A stretch of 64,000 bases of DNA from Calliopsis andreniformis (taxonomy: Eukaryota; Arthropoda; Insecta; Hymenoptera; Andrenidae), in NCBI RefSeq assembly GCF_051401765.1, contig NW_027480569.1:62001-126000 (forward strand), given 5' to 3'. The stretch's first letter is position 1; each line of letters opens with the position of its first letter. Shown in pieces: positions 1-12,649 of the stretch. A model generated the notes under the pieces. It made no database searches. It was not told the origin of the DNA and saw only the letters and a program-made list of their open reading frames with translations. Both the position numbers and the translations under genes were made by a program.

Positions 1-20
1 TATGATTGAATATTGAGGAC

Positions 21-87
21 TGCGGATTGAGGGTTGTGGTTTGTGGGCGAGGACTCAGGGCTGAATATTGATGTTTGAGGTCCGGGG
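21..87 (+). repeat. GC-rich island, type I (type copy of 20)
   Basis: A 67-bp composite runs from TGCGG through GGGCGAGG and CTCAGGGC to CCGGGG. It holds three CpGs and most of the C found locally on an otherwise C-poor strand. Copies start at 21, 704, 1737, 3748, 5101, 7159, 7842, 8875, 10893, 11751, 16370, 20089, 20772, 21805, 23816, 51511, 54109, 55534, 56217 and 57250. It is absent between 23.9 and 51.5 kb, so it defines subfamily I. Spacings of 683 and 1033 recur as a pair four times. One 6-bp slip (GGGCGA) is constant. Function is unknown; it may simply be an old variant cluster carried along by amplification. Confidence 0.88.
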
Positions 88-238
88 ATTAAGGATTGAG
101 GATTGAGAATTAAGGATTGAGGATTGAGGATTGAAGATTGAGGATTGAGTATTGGGGATTGAGGATTCAGGGTTGAAGATTGAGGATTGAGGATTGAGGA
201 TTGAGGATCTAGGATTGGAGATTGGTTATTGAGTATAG

Positions 239-244
239 AAGCTT
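239..244 (+). repeat. Phased AAGCTT (HindIII) variant (first of 21)
   Basis: The variant TATAGAAGCTTGAGG creates AAGCTT at 239, 3966, 7377, 11111, 20307, 24034, 28723, 33685, 38741, 40851, 42388, 44624, 48636, 50850, 51729, 52274, 53448, 54327, 54872, 55752 and 62360. A sister form TATAGAAGGTTGAGG lacks the site. The sites always follow a GGATCTAGGATTGGAGA module, so they are inherited with the blocks and give a natural restriction map of the array. Confidence 0.85.
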
Positions 245-274
245 GAGGATTGTGGATTGAGGATTGAGGATTGA

Positions 275-387
275 GTACTGAGGATGGAGGATGAGGGCTG
301 AGGGTTGAGGATTGAGGATTGAGAAATGAGGATTGAGGATTGAGGATTGAAATTGAGGATTGGGTATTGAGGATTGAAGAATGAGGA
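275..387 (+). repeat. Conserved ~120-bp cassette GTACTGAGGATGGAGG (type copy of ~55)
   Basis: The composite begins GTACTGAGGATGGAGG and continues through GAGGGCTGA, GAGAAATGA and GAAATTGAGG to GGGTATTGAGG and GAAGAATGAGG. It contains two fixed 6-bp monomers, GGATGA and AATTGA, which shift the heptamer phase. I counted about 55 copies by eye across the window, commonly 0.55 to 1.1 kb apart, in both subfamilies. Variants include GGACGGAGG near 30,730, 35,020 and 46,625, and GGATGAAGG near 47,222. This is the best single anchor for aligning higher-order units. Confidence 0.85.
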
Positions 388-2330
388 TTGAGGAATTAGG
401 ATTGAGGATTGAGGATTGAGGATTGAAGATTGAGGATTGGGTATTGAGGATTGAAGAATGAGGATTGAGGATTGAGGATTGAGGATTGAGTATTGAAGAT
501 TGAGTGTTGAGGATTGAAGATTGAGGATTGAGGATTGAGGATTGAGGATTGAGGATTGTAGATTGAGTATTGAGGATTGAAGATTGAGGATTGAGTATTG
601 AGGATTGAGGAATCAGGGTTGAAGATTGAGGATTGAGGATTGAGGATTGAGGATTGAGGATTGAGGATTGAAGATTGAATATTGATGATTGAATATTGAG
701 GACTGCGGATTGAGGGTTGTGGATGGTGGGCGAGGACTCAGGGCTGAATATTGATGTTTGAGGACCGGGGATTAAGGATTGAGGATTGAGAATTGAGGAT
801 TGAGGATTGAGGATTGAAGATTGAGGATTGGGTACTTAGGATTGAAGAATGAGTATTGAGGATTGAGGTTTGAGGATTGAGGATTGAAGATTGAGTATTG
901 ATGATTGAATATTGAGGATTGAGGATTGAGGTTTGTGGATTGAGGATTGAGGATTGAGGATTGAAGATTGAGTATTGAGGATTGAAGATTGAGGATTGAA
1001 GATTGAGTATTGATGATTGAATATTGAGGATTGAGGATTGAGGATTGAGGACTGAGGATTGGGTATTGAGGATTGAGGAATGAGGATTGAGGATTGAGGT
1101 TTGAGGATTGAGGATTGCAGATTGAGTATTGAGGATTGAAGATTGAGGATTGAGGTTTGAGGATTGTGGAATGAGGATTGAAGATTGAGTATTGAGGATT
1201 GAAGATTGAGGATAGAGGATTGAGTACTGAGGATGGAGGATGAGGGCTGATGGTTGAGGATTGAGGATTGAGAAATGAGGATTGAGGATTGAGGATTGAA
1301 ATTGAGGATTGGGTATTGAGGATTGAAGAATGAGGATTGAGGACTGAGGATTGAGGATTGAGGATTGAAGATTGAGTGTTGAGGATTGAATATTGAGGAT
1401 TGAGGATTGACGATTGAGGATTGAGGATTGAAGATTGAGTATTGAGGATTGAAGATTGAGGATTGAGTATTGAGGATTGAGGATTCAGGGTTGAATATTG
1501 AGGATTGAGGATTAAGGATTGAGGATCTAGGATTGGAGATTGATTATTGAGTATAGAAGGTTGAGGATTGTGGATTGAGGATTGAGGATAGAGGATTGAG
1601 GATTGAGGATTGAGGATTGAGGATTGAGAATTGAGGATTGAGGATTGAGGATTGAAGATTGAGGATTGAGGATTGAGGATTGAGGATTGAGGATTGAGGA
1701 TTGAAGATTGAATATTGATGATTGAATATTGAGGACTGCGGATTGAGGGTTGTGGATTGTGGGCGAGGACTCAGGGCTGAATATTGATGTTTGAGGACCG
1801 GGGATTAAGGATTGAGGATTGAGAATTGAGGATTGAGGATTGAGGATTGAAGATTGAGGATTGGGTACTTAGGATTGAAGAATGAGTATTGAGGATTGAG
1901 GTTTGAGGATTGAGGATTGAAGATTGAGTATTGATGATTGAATATTGAGGATTGAGGATTGAGGTTTGTGGATTGAGGATTGAGGATTGAGGATTGAAGA
2001 TTGAGTATTGAGGATTGAAGATTGAGGATTGAAGATAGAGTATTGATGATTGAATATTGAGGATTGAGGATTGAGGATTGAGGACTGAGGATTGGGTATT
2101 GAGGATTGAGGAATGAGGATTGAGGATTGAGGTTTGAGGATTGAGGATTGCAGATTGAGGATTGATGATTGAAGATTGAGTATTGAGGATTGAATATTGA
2201 GGATTGAGGATTGAGTATTGAGGATTGAGGATTGAGGATTGAGGATTGAAGTTTGAGTATTGAGTATTGGAGGTTGAGGATTGTGGATTGAGGATTAAGG
2301 ATTGTGGATTGAATATTGTAGATTGAGTAT

Positions 2331-2342
2331 TGATACCTGAGG
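2331..2342 (+). repeat. TGATACCTGAGG landmark (type copy of 16)
   Basis: This CC-containing variant follows a GGATTAAGG...ATATTGTAG module. Copies start at 2331, 9469, 14081, 18672, 22399, 25936, 30230, 32328, 34522, 36620, 37543, 39235, 46124, 48208, 49130 and 59580. A sister form TGATGCCTGAGG marks different modules, mainly in subfamily II. Both were used to measure duplication offsets. Confidence 0.85.
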
Positions 2343-5300
2343 ATTGAGGATTGAGGATTGAGGATTGAGGATTGAGGATTGAAGGTTGAGTATTGAGGAT
2401 TGAAGATTGAGGATTGAAGATTGAGTATTGATGATTGAATATTGAGGATTGAGGATTGAGGATTGAGGATTGAGGATTGGGTATTGAGGATTGAGTAATG
2501 AGGATTGAGGATTGAGGTTTGAGGATTGAGGATTGAAGATTGAGTATTGGTGATTGAATATTGAGGATTGAGGATTGAGGTTTGAGGATTGAGGATTGAG
2601 GATTGAGGATTGAAGGTTGAGTATTGAGGATTGAATATTGAGTATTGAAGATTGAGTATTGATGATTGTATATTGAGGATTGAGGATTGAGGATTGAGGA
2701 TTGAGGATTGGGTATTGAGGATTGAGGAATGAGGATTGAGAATAGAGGTTTGAGGATTGAGGATTGCAGATTGAGTATTGAGGATTGAAGATTGAGGATT
2801 GAGGATTGAGGATTGAGGAATGAGGATTGAAGATTGAGTATTGAGAATTGAAGATTGAGAATAGAGGATTGAGTACTGAGGATGGAGGATGAGGGCTGAG
2901 GGTTGAGGATTGAGGATTGAGAAATGAAGATTGAGGATTGAGGATTGAAATTGAGGATTGGGTATTGAGGATTGAAGAATGAGGATTGAGGAATTAGGAC
3001 TGAGGTTTGAGGATTGAGGATTGAAGATTGAGGATTGGGTATTGAGGATTGAAGAATGAGGATTGAGGACTGAGGATTGAGGATTGAGGATTGAAGATTG
3101 AGTGTTGAGGATTGAAGATTGAGGATTGAGGATTGACGATTGAGGATTGAGGATTGAAGATTGAGTATTGAGGATTGAAGGTTGAGGATTGAGTATTGAG
3201 GATTGAGGATTCAGGGTTGAAGATTGAGGATTGAGGATTGAGGATTGAGGATTGAGGATTGAGGATTGGGTATTGAGGATTGAGGAATGAGGATTGAGGA
3301 TTGAGGTTTGAGGATTGAGGATTGCAGATTGAGTATTGAGGATTGAAGATTGAGGATTGAGGATTGAGGATTGAGGAATGAGGATTGAATATTGAGTATT
3401 GAGGATTGAAGATTGAGGATAGAGGATTGAGTACTGAGGATGGAGGATGAGGGCTGAGGGTTGAGGATTGAGGATTGAGAAATGAGGATTGAGGATTGAG
3501 GATTGAAATTGAGGATTGGGTATTGAGGATTGAAGGATGAGGATTGAGGAATTAGGATTGAGGTTTGAGGATTGAGGATTGAAGATTGAGGATTGGGTAT
3601 TGAGGATTGAAGAATGAGGATTGAGGATTGAGGATTGAGGATTGAGTATTGAAGATTGAGTGCTGAGGATTGAAGATTGAGGATTGAGGATTGAGGATTG
3701 AGGATTGAGGATTGAAGATTGAATATTTATGATTGAATATTGAGGACTGCGGATTGAGGGTTGTGGTTTGTGGGCGAGGACTCAGGGCTGAATATTGATG
3801 TTTGAGGTCCGGGGATTAAGGATTGAGGATTGAGAATTAAGGATTGAGGATTGAGGATTGAAGATTGAGGATTGAGTATTGGGGATTGAGGATTCAGGGT
3901 TGAAGATTGAGGATTGAGGATTGAGGATTGAGGATCTAGGATTGGAGATTGGTTATTGAGTATAGAAGCTTGAGGATTGTGGATTGAGGATTGAGGATTG
4001 AGAACTGAGGATGGAGGATGAGGGCTGAGGGTTGAGGATTGAGGATTGAGAAATGAGGATTGAGGATTGAGGATTGAAATTGAGGATTGGGTATTGAGGA
4101 TTGAAGAATGAGGATTGAGGAATTAGGATTGAGGATTGAGGATTGAGGATTGAAGATTGAGGATTGGGTATTGAGGATTGAAGATTGAGGATTGGGTACT
4201 TAGGATTGAAGAATGAGTATTGAGGATTGAGGTTTGAGGATTGAGGATTGAAGATTGAGTATTGATGATTGAATATTGAGGATTGAGGATTGAGGTTTGT
4301 GGATTGAGGATTGAGGATTGAGGATTGAAGATTGAGTATTGAGGATTGAAGATTGAGGATTGAAGATTGAGTATTGATGATTGAATATTGAGGATTGAGG
4401 ATTGAGGATTGAGGACTGAGGATTGGGTATTGAGGATTGAGGAATGAGGATTGAGGATTGAGGTTTGAGGATTGAGGATTGCAGATTGAGTATTGAGGAT
4501 TGAAGATTGAGGATTGAGGTTTGAGGATTGTGGAATGAGGATTGAAGATTGAGTATTGAGGATTGAAGATTGAGGATAGAGGATTGAGTACTGAGGATGG
4601 AGGATGAGGGCTGATGGTTGAGGATTGAGGATTGAGAAATGAGGATTGAGGATTGAGGATTGAAATTGAGGATTGGGTATTGAGGATTGAAGAATGAGGA
4701 TTGAGGACTGAGGATTGAGGATTGAGGATTGAAGATTGAGTGTTGAGGATTGAATATTGAGGATTGAGGATTGACGATTGAGGATTGAGGATTGAAGATT
4801 GAGTATTGAGGATTGAAGATTGAGGATTGAGTATTGAGGATTGAGGATTCAGGGTTGAATATTGAGGATTGAGGATTAAGGATTGAGGATCTAGGATTGG
4901 AGATTGATTATTGAGTATAGAAGGTTGAGGATTGTGGATTGAGGATTGAGGATAGAGGATTGAGGATTGAGGATTGAGGATTGAGGATTGAGAATTGAGG
5001 ATTGAGGATTGAGGATTGAAGATTGAGGATTGAGGATTGAGGATTGAGGATTGAGGATTGAGGATTGAAGATTGAATATTGATGATTGAATATTGAGGAC
5101 TGCGGATTGAGGGTTGTGGATTGTGGGCGAGGACTCAGGGCTGAATATTGATGTTTGAGGACCGGGGATTAAGGATTGAGGATTGAGAATTGAGGATTGA
5201 GGATTGAGGATTGAAGATTGAGGATTGGGTACTTAGGATTGAAGAATGAGTATTGAGGATTGAGGTTTGAGGATTGAGGATTGAAGATTGAGTATTGATG

Positions 5301-7138
5301 ATTGAATATTGAGGATTGAGGATTGAGGTTTGTGGATTGAGGATTGAGGATTGAGGATTGAAGATTGAGTATTGAGGATTGAAGATTGAGGATTGAAGAT
5401 AGAGTATTGATGATTGAATATTGAGGATTGAGGATTGGGGATTGAGGACTGAGGATTGGGTATTGAGGATTGAGGAATGAGGATTGAGGATTGAGGTTTG
5501 AGGATTGAGGATTGCAGATTGAGTATTGAGGATTGAAGATTGAGGATTGAGGTTTGAGGATTGTGGAATGAGGATTGAAGATTGAGTATTGAGGATTGAA
5601 GATTGAGGATAGAGGATTGAGTACTGAGGATGGAGGATGAGGGCTGATGGTTGAGGATTGAGGATTGAGAAATGAGGATTGAGGATTGAGGATTGAAATT
5701 GAGGATTGGGTATTGAGGATTGAAGAATGAGGATTGAGGACTGAGGATTGAGGATTGAGGATTGAAGATTGAGTGTTGAGGATTGAATATTGAGGATTGA
5801 GGATTGACGATTGAGGATTGAGGATTGAAGATTGAGTATTGATGATTGAATATTGAGGATTGAGGATTGAGGATTGAGGATTGAGGATTGGGTATTGAGG
5901 ATTGAGTAATGAGGATTGAGGATTGAGGTTTGAGGATTGAGGATTGAAGATTGAGTATTGGTGATTGAATATTGAGGATTGAGGATTGAGGTTTGAGGAT
6001 TGAGGATTGAGGATTGAGGATTGAAGGTTGAGTATTGAGGATTGAATATTGAGTATTGAAGATTGAGTATTGATGATTGTATATTGAGGATTGAGGATTG
6101 AGGATTGAGGATTGAGGATTGGGTATTGAGGATTGCGGAATGAGGATTGAGAATAGAGGTTTGAGGATTGAGGATTGCAGATTGAGTATTGAGGATTGAA
6201 GATTGAGGATTGAGGATTGAGGATTGAGGAATGAGGATTGAAGATTGAGTATTGAGAATTGAAGATTGAGGATAGAGGATTGAGTACTGAGGATGGAGGA
6301 TGAGGGCTGAGGGTTGAGGATTGAGGATTGAGAAATGAAGATTGAGGATTGAGGATTGAAATTGAGGATTGGGTATTGAGGATTGAAGAATGAGGATTGA
6401 GGAATTAGGACTGAGGTTTGAGGATTGAGGATTGAAGATTGAGGATTGGGTATTGAGGATTGAAGAATGAGGATTGAGGACTGAGGATTGAGGATTGAGG
6501 ATTGAAGATTGAGTGTTGAGGATTGAAGATTGAGGATTGAGGATTGACGATTGAGGATTGAGGATTGAAGATTGAGTATTGAGGATTGAAGGTTGAGGAT
6601 TGAGTATTGAGGATTGAGGATTCAGGGTTGAAGATTGAGGATTGAGGATTGAGGATTGAGGATTGAGGATTGAGGATTGGGTATTGAGGATTGAGGAATG
6701 AGGATTGAGGATTGAGGTTTGAGGATTGAGGATTGCAGATTGAGTATTGAGGATTGAAGATTGAGGATTGAGGATTGAGGATTGAGGAATGAGGATTGAA
6801 TATTGAGTATTGAGGATTGAAGATTGAGGATAGAGGATTGAGTACTGAGGATGGAGGATGAGGGCTGAGGGTTGAGGATTGAGGATTGAGAAATGAGGAT
6901 TGAGGATTGAGGATTGAAATTGAGGATTGGGTATTGAGGATTGAAGGATGAGGATTGAGGAATTAGGATTGAGGTTTGAGGATTGAGGATTGAAGATTGA
7001 GGATTGGGTATTGAGGATTGAAGAATGAGGATTGAGGATTGAGGATTGAGGATTGAGTATTGAAGATTGAGTGCTGAGGATTGAAGATTGAGGATTGAGG
7101 ATTGAGGATTGAGGATTGAGGATTGAAGATTGAATATT

Positions 7139-10100
7139 TATGATTGAATATTGAGGACTGCGGATTGAGGGTTGTGGTTTGTGGGCGAGGACTCAGGGCT
7201 GAATATTGATGTTTGAGGTCCGGGGATTAAGGATTGAGGATTGAGAATTAAGGATTGAGGATTGAGGATTGAAGATTGAGGATTGAGTATTGGGGATTGA
7301 GGATTCAGGGTTGAAGATTGAGGATTGAGGATTGAGGATTGAGGATCTAGGATTGGAGATTGGTTATTGAGTATAGAAGCTTGAGGATTGTGGATTGAGG
7401 ATTGAGGATTGAGTACTGAGGATGGAGGATGAGGGCTGAGGGTTGAGGATTGAGGATTGAGAAATGAGGATTGAGGATTGAGGATTGAAATTGAGGATTG
7501 GGTATTGAGGATTGAAGAATGAGGATTGAGGAATTAGGATTGAGGATTGAGGATTGAGGATTGAAGATTGAGGATTGGGTATTGAGGATTGAAGAATGAG
7601 GATTGAGGATTGAGGATTGAGGATTGAGTATTGAAGATTGAGTGTTGAGGATTGAAGATTGAGGATTGAGGATTGAGGATTGAGGATTGAGGATTGTAGA
7701 TTGAGTATTGAGGATTGAAGATTGAGGATTGAGTATTGAGGATTGAGGATTCAGGGTTGAAGATTGAGGATTGAGGATTGAGGATTGAGGATTGAGGATT
7801 GAGGATTGAAGATTGAATATTGATGATTGAATATTGAGGACTGCGGATTGAGGGTTGTGGATTGTGGGCGAGGACTCAGGGCTGAATATTGATGTTTGAG
7901 GACCGGGGATTAAGGATTGAGGATTGAGAATTGAGGATTGAGGATTGAGGATTGAAGATTGAGGATTGGGTACTTAGGATTGAAGAATGAGTATTGAGGA
8001 TTGAGGTTTGAGGATTGAGGATTGAAGATTGAGTATTGATGATTGAATATTGAGGATTGAGGATTGAGGTTTGTGGATTGAGGATTGAGGATTGAGGATT
8101 GAAGATTGAGTATTGAGGATTGAAGATTGAGGATTGAAGATTGAGTATTGATGATTGAATATTGAGGATTGAGGATTGAGGATTGAGGACTGAGGATTGG
8201 GTATTGAGGATTGAGGAATGAGGATTGAGGATTGAGGTTTGAGGATTGAGGATTGCAGATTGAGTATTGAGGATTGAAGATTGAGGATTGAGGTTTGAGG
8301 ATTGTGGAATGAGGATTGAAGATTGAGTATTGAGGATTGAAGATTGAGGATAGAGGATTGAGTACTGAGGATGGAGGATGAGGGCTGATGGTTGAGGATT
8401 GAGGATTGAGAAATGAGGATTGAGGATTGAGGATTGAAATTGAGGATTGGGTATTGAGGATTGAAGAATGAGGATTGAGGACTGAGGATTGAGGATTGAG
8501 GATTGAAGATTGAGTGTTGAGGATTGAATATTGAGGATTGAGGATTGACGATTGAGGATTGAGGATTGAAGATTGAGTATTGAGGATTGAAGATTGAGGA
8601 TTGAGTATTGAGGATTGAGGATTCAGGGTTGAATATTGAGGATTGAGGATTAAGGATTGAGGATCTAGGATTGGAGATTGATTATTGAGTATAGAAGGTT
8701 GAGGATTGTGGATTGAGGATTGAGGATAGAGGATTGAGGATTGAGGATTGAGGATTGAGGATTGAGAATTGAGGATTGAGGATTGAGGATTGAAGATTGA
8801 GGATTGAGGATTGAGGATTGAGGATTGAGGATTGAGGATTGAAGATTGAATATTGATGATTGAATATTGAGGACTGCGGATTGAGGGTTGTGGATTGTGG
8901 GCGAGGACTCAGGGCTGAATATTGATGTTTGAGGACCGGGGATTAAGGATTGAGGATTGAGAATTGAGGATTGAGGATTGAGGATTGAAGATTGAGGATT
9001 GGGTACTTAGGATTGAAGAATGAGTATTGAGGATTGAGGTTTGAGGATTGAGGATTGAAGATTGAGTATTGATGATTGAATATTGAGGATTGAGGATTGA
9101 GGTTTGTGGATTGAGGATTGAGGATTGAGGATTGAAGATTGAGTATTGAGGATTGAAGATTGAGGATTGAAGATAGAGTATTGATGATTGAATATTGAGG
9201 ATTGAGGATTGAGGATTGAGGACTGAGGATTGGGTATTGAGGATTGAGGAATGAGGATTGAGGATTGAGGTTTGAGGATTGAGGATTGCAGATTGAGGAT
9301 TGATGATTGAAGATTGAGTATTGAGGATTGAATATTGAGGATTGAGGATTGAGTATTGAGGATTGAGGATTGAGGATTGAGGATTGAAGTTTGAGTATTG
9401 AGTATTGGAGGTTGAGGATTGTGGATTGAGGATTAAGGATTGTGGATTGAATATTGTAGATTGAGTATTGATACCTGAGGATTGAGGATTGAGGATTGAG
9501 GATTGAGGATTGAGGATTGAGGATTGAAGGTTGAGTATTGAGGATTGAAGATTGAGGATTGAAGATTGAGTATTGATGATTGAATATTGAGGATTGAGGA
9601 TTGAGGATTGAGGATTGAGGATTGGGTATTGAGGATTGAGTAATGAGGATTGAGGATTGAGGTTTGAGGATTGAGGATTGAAGATTGAGTATTGGTGATT
9701 GAATATTGAGGATTGAGGATTGAGGTTTGAGGATTGAGGATTGAGGATTGAGGATTGAAGGTTGAGTATTGAGGATTGAATATTGAGTATTGAAGATTGA
9801 GTATTGATGATTGTATATTGAGGATTGAGGATTGAGGATTGAGGATTGAGGATTGGGTATTGAGGATTGAGGAATGAGGATTGAGAATAGAGGTTTGAGG
9901 ATTGAGGATTGCAGATTGAGTATTGAGGATTGAAGATTGAGGATTGAGGATTGAGGATTGAGGAATGAGGATTGAAGATTGAGTATTGAGAATTGAAGAT
10001 TGAGGATAGAGGATTGAGTACTGAGGATGGAGGATGAGGGCTGAGGGTTGAGGATTGAGGATTGAGAAATGAAGATTGAGGATTGAGGATTGAAATTGAG

Positions 10101-12490
10101 GATTGGGTATTGAGGATTGAAGAATGAGGATTGAGGAATTAGGACTGAGGTTTGAGGATTGAGGATTGAAGATTGAGGATTGGGTATTGAGGATTGAAGA
10201 ATGAGGATTGAGGACTGAGGATTGAGGATTGAGGATTGAAGATTGAGTGTTGAGGATTGAAGATTGAGGATTGAGGATTGACGATTGAGGATTGAGGATT
10301 GAAGATTGAGTATTGAGGATTGAAGGTTGAGGATTGAGTATTGAGGATTGAGGATTCAGGGTTGAAGATTGAGGATTGAGGATTGAGGATTGAGGATTGA
10401 GGATTGAGGATTAGGTATTGAGGATTGAGGAATGAGGATTGAGGATTGAGGTTTGAGGATTGAGGATTGCAGATTGAGTATTGAGGATTGAAGATTGAGG
10501 ATTGAGGATTGAGGATTGAGGAATGAGGATTGAATATTGAGTATTGAGGATTGAAGATTGAGGATAGAGGATTGAGTACTGAGGATGGAGGATGAGGGCT
10601 GAGGGTTGAGGATTGAGGATTGAGAAATGAGGATTGAGGATTGAGGATTGAAATTGAGGATTGGGTATTGAGGATTGAAGGATGAGGATTGAGGAATTAG
10701 GATTGAGGTTTGAGGATTGAGGATTGAAGATTGAGGATTGGGTATTGAGGATTGAAGAATGAGGATTGAGGATTGAGGATTGAGGATTGAGTATTGAAGA
10801 TTGAGTGCTGAGGATTGAAGATTGAGGATTGAGGATTGAGGATTGAGGATTGAGGATTGAAGATTGAATATTTATGATTGAATATTGAGGACTGCGGATT
10901 GAGGGTTGTGGTTTGTGGGCGAGGACTCAGGGCTGAATATTGATGTTTGAGGTCCGGGGATTAAGGATTGAGGATTGAGAATTAAGGATTGAGGATTGAG
11001 GATTGAAGATTGAGGATTGAGTATTGGGGATTGAGGATTCAGGGTTGAAGATTGAGGATTGAGGATTGAGGATTGAGGATCTAGGATTGGAGATTGGTTA
11101 TTGAGTATAGAAGCTTGAGGATTGTGGATTGAGGATTGAGGATTGAGTACTGAGGATGGAGGATGAGGGCTGAGGGTTGAGGATTGAGGATTGAGAAATG
11201 AGGATTGAGGATTGAGGATTGAAATTGAGGATTGGGTATTGAGGATTGAAGAATGAGGATTGAGGAATTAGGATTGAGGATTGAGGATTGAGGATTGAAG
11301 ATTGAGGATTGGGTATTGAGGATTGAAGATTGAGGATTGGGTACTTAGGATTGAAGAATGAGTATTGAGGATTGAGGTTTGAGGATTGAGGATTGAAGAT
11401 TGAGTATTGATGATTGAATATTGAGGATTGAGGATTGAGGATTGAAGATTGAGTATTGAGGATTGAAGATTGAGGATTGAGTATTGAGGATTGAGGATTC
11501 AGGGTTGAATATTGAGGATTGAGGATTAAGGATTGAGGATCTAGGATTGGAGATTGATTATTGAGTATAGAAGGTTGAGGATTGTGGATTGAGGATTGAG
11601 GATAGAGGATTGAGGATTGAGGATTGAGGATTGAGGATTGAGAATTGAGGATTGAGGATTGAGGATTGAAGATTGAGGATTGAGGATTGAGGATTGAGGA
11701 TTGAGGATTGAGGATTGAAGATTGAATATTGATGATTGAATATTGAGGACTGCGGATTGAGGGTTGTGGATTGTGGGCGAGGACTCAGGGCTGAATATTG
11801 ATGTTTGAGGACCGGGGATTAAGGATTGAGGATTGAGAATTGAGGATTGAGGATTGAGGATTGAAGATTGAGGATTGGGTACTTAGGATTGAAGAATGAG
11901 TATTGAGGATTGAGGTTTGAGGATTGAGGATTGAAGATTGAGTATTGATGATTGAATATTGAGGATTGAGGATTGAGGTTTGTGGATTGAGGATTGAGGA
12001 TTGAGGATTGAAGATTGAGTATTGAGGATTGAAGATTGAGGATTGAAGATAGAGTATTGATGATTGAATATTGAGGATTGAGGATTGGGGATTGAGGACT
12101 GAGGATTGGGTATTGAGGATTGAGGAATGAGGATTGAGGATTGAGGTTTGAGGATTGAGGATTGCAGATTGAGTATTGAGGATTGAAGATTGAGGATTGA
12201 GGTTTGAGGATTGTGGAATGAGGATTGAAGATTGAGTATTGAGGATTGAAGATTGAGGATAGAGGATTGAGTACTGAGGATGGAGGATGAGGGCTGATGG
12301 TTGAGGATTGAGGATTGAGAAATGAGGATTGAGGATTGAGGATTGAAATTGAGGATTGGGTATTGAGGATTGAAGAATGAGGATTGAGGACTGAGGATTG
12401 AGGATTGAGGATTGAAGATTGAGTGTTGAGGATTGAATATTGAGGATTGAGGATTGACGATTGAGGATTGAGGATTGAAGATTGAGTATT
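7139..12490 (+). repeat. Subfamily I higher-order unit, second copy with 495-bp deletion
   Basis: This copy matches 1-5840. The offset is 7138 up to the CCT landmark at 9469. It becomes 7145 after one extra heptamer near 9480-9520 (landmark 3748 against 10893), and 6650 from about 11430 onward (5101 against 11751). The step from 7145 to 6650 marks a 495-bp loss at about 11,430 relative to 4,295-4,780. A private GGGGATTGAGG variant at 5437 is also present at 12087, which confirms that the second part of the alignment is a true copy. The homology ends near 12,490. Confidence 0.82.
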
Positions 12491-12649
12491 GAGGATTGAA
12501 GATTGAGGATTGAGTATTGAGGATTGAGGATTCAGGGTTGAATATTGAGGATTGAGGATTAAGGATTGAGGATCTAGGATTGGAGATTGATTATTGAGTA
12601 TAGAAGGTTGAGGATTGTGGATTGAGGATTGAGGATAGAGGATTGAGGA

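Larger units (their letters stand above)
1..7138 (+). repeat. Subfamily I higher-order unit, first copy (~7.1 kb)
   Basis: This is the first of two adjacent copies of a ~7.1 kb unit. Landmarks at 21, 704, 1737 and 2331 recur at 7159, 7842, 8875 and 9469, an exact offset of 7138. The unit is itself composite. Bases 1-460 recur at 3728-4190 (offset 3727), and 2420 to about 4190 recur at 5831 to about 7560 (offset 3411, for example the GAGTAATG variant at 2493 and 5904). It therefore contains two related ~3.4-3.7 kb half-units. The left edge is cut by the window. Nothing in it looks genic. Confidence 0.85.

Noticed and set aside
2640..2680. TATA-like GATTGTATATTGAGG as a promoter
   Set aside because: It is a monomer variant repeated in many units with no associated transcript start context or gene downstream.
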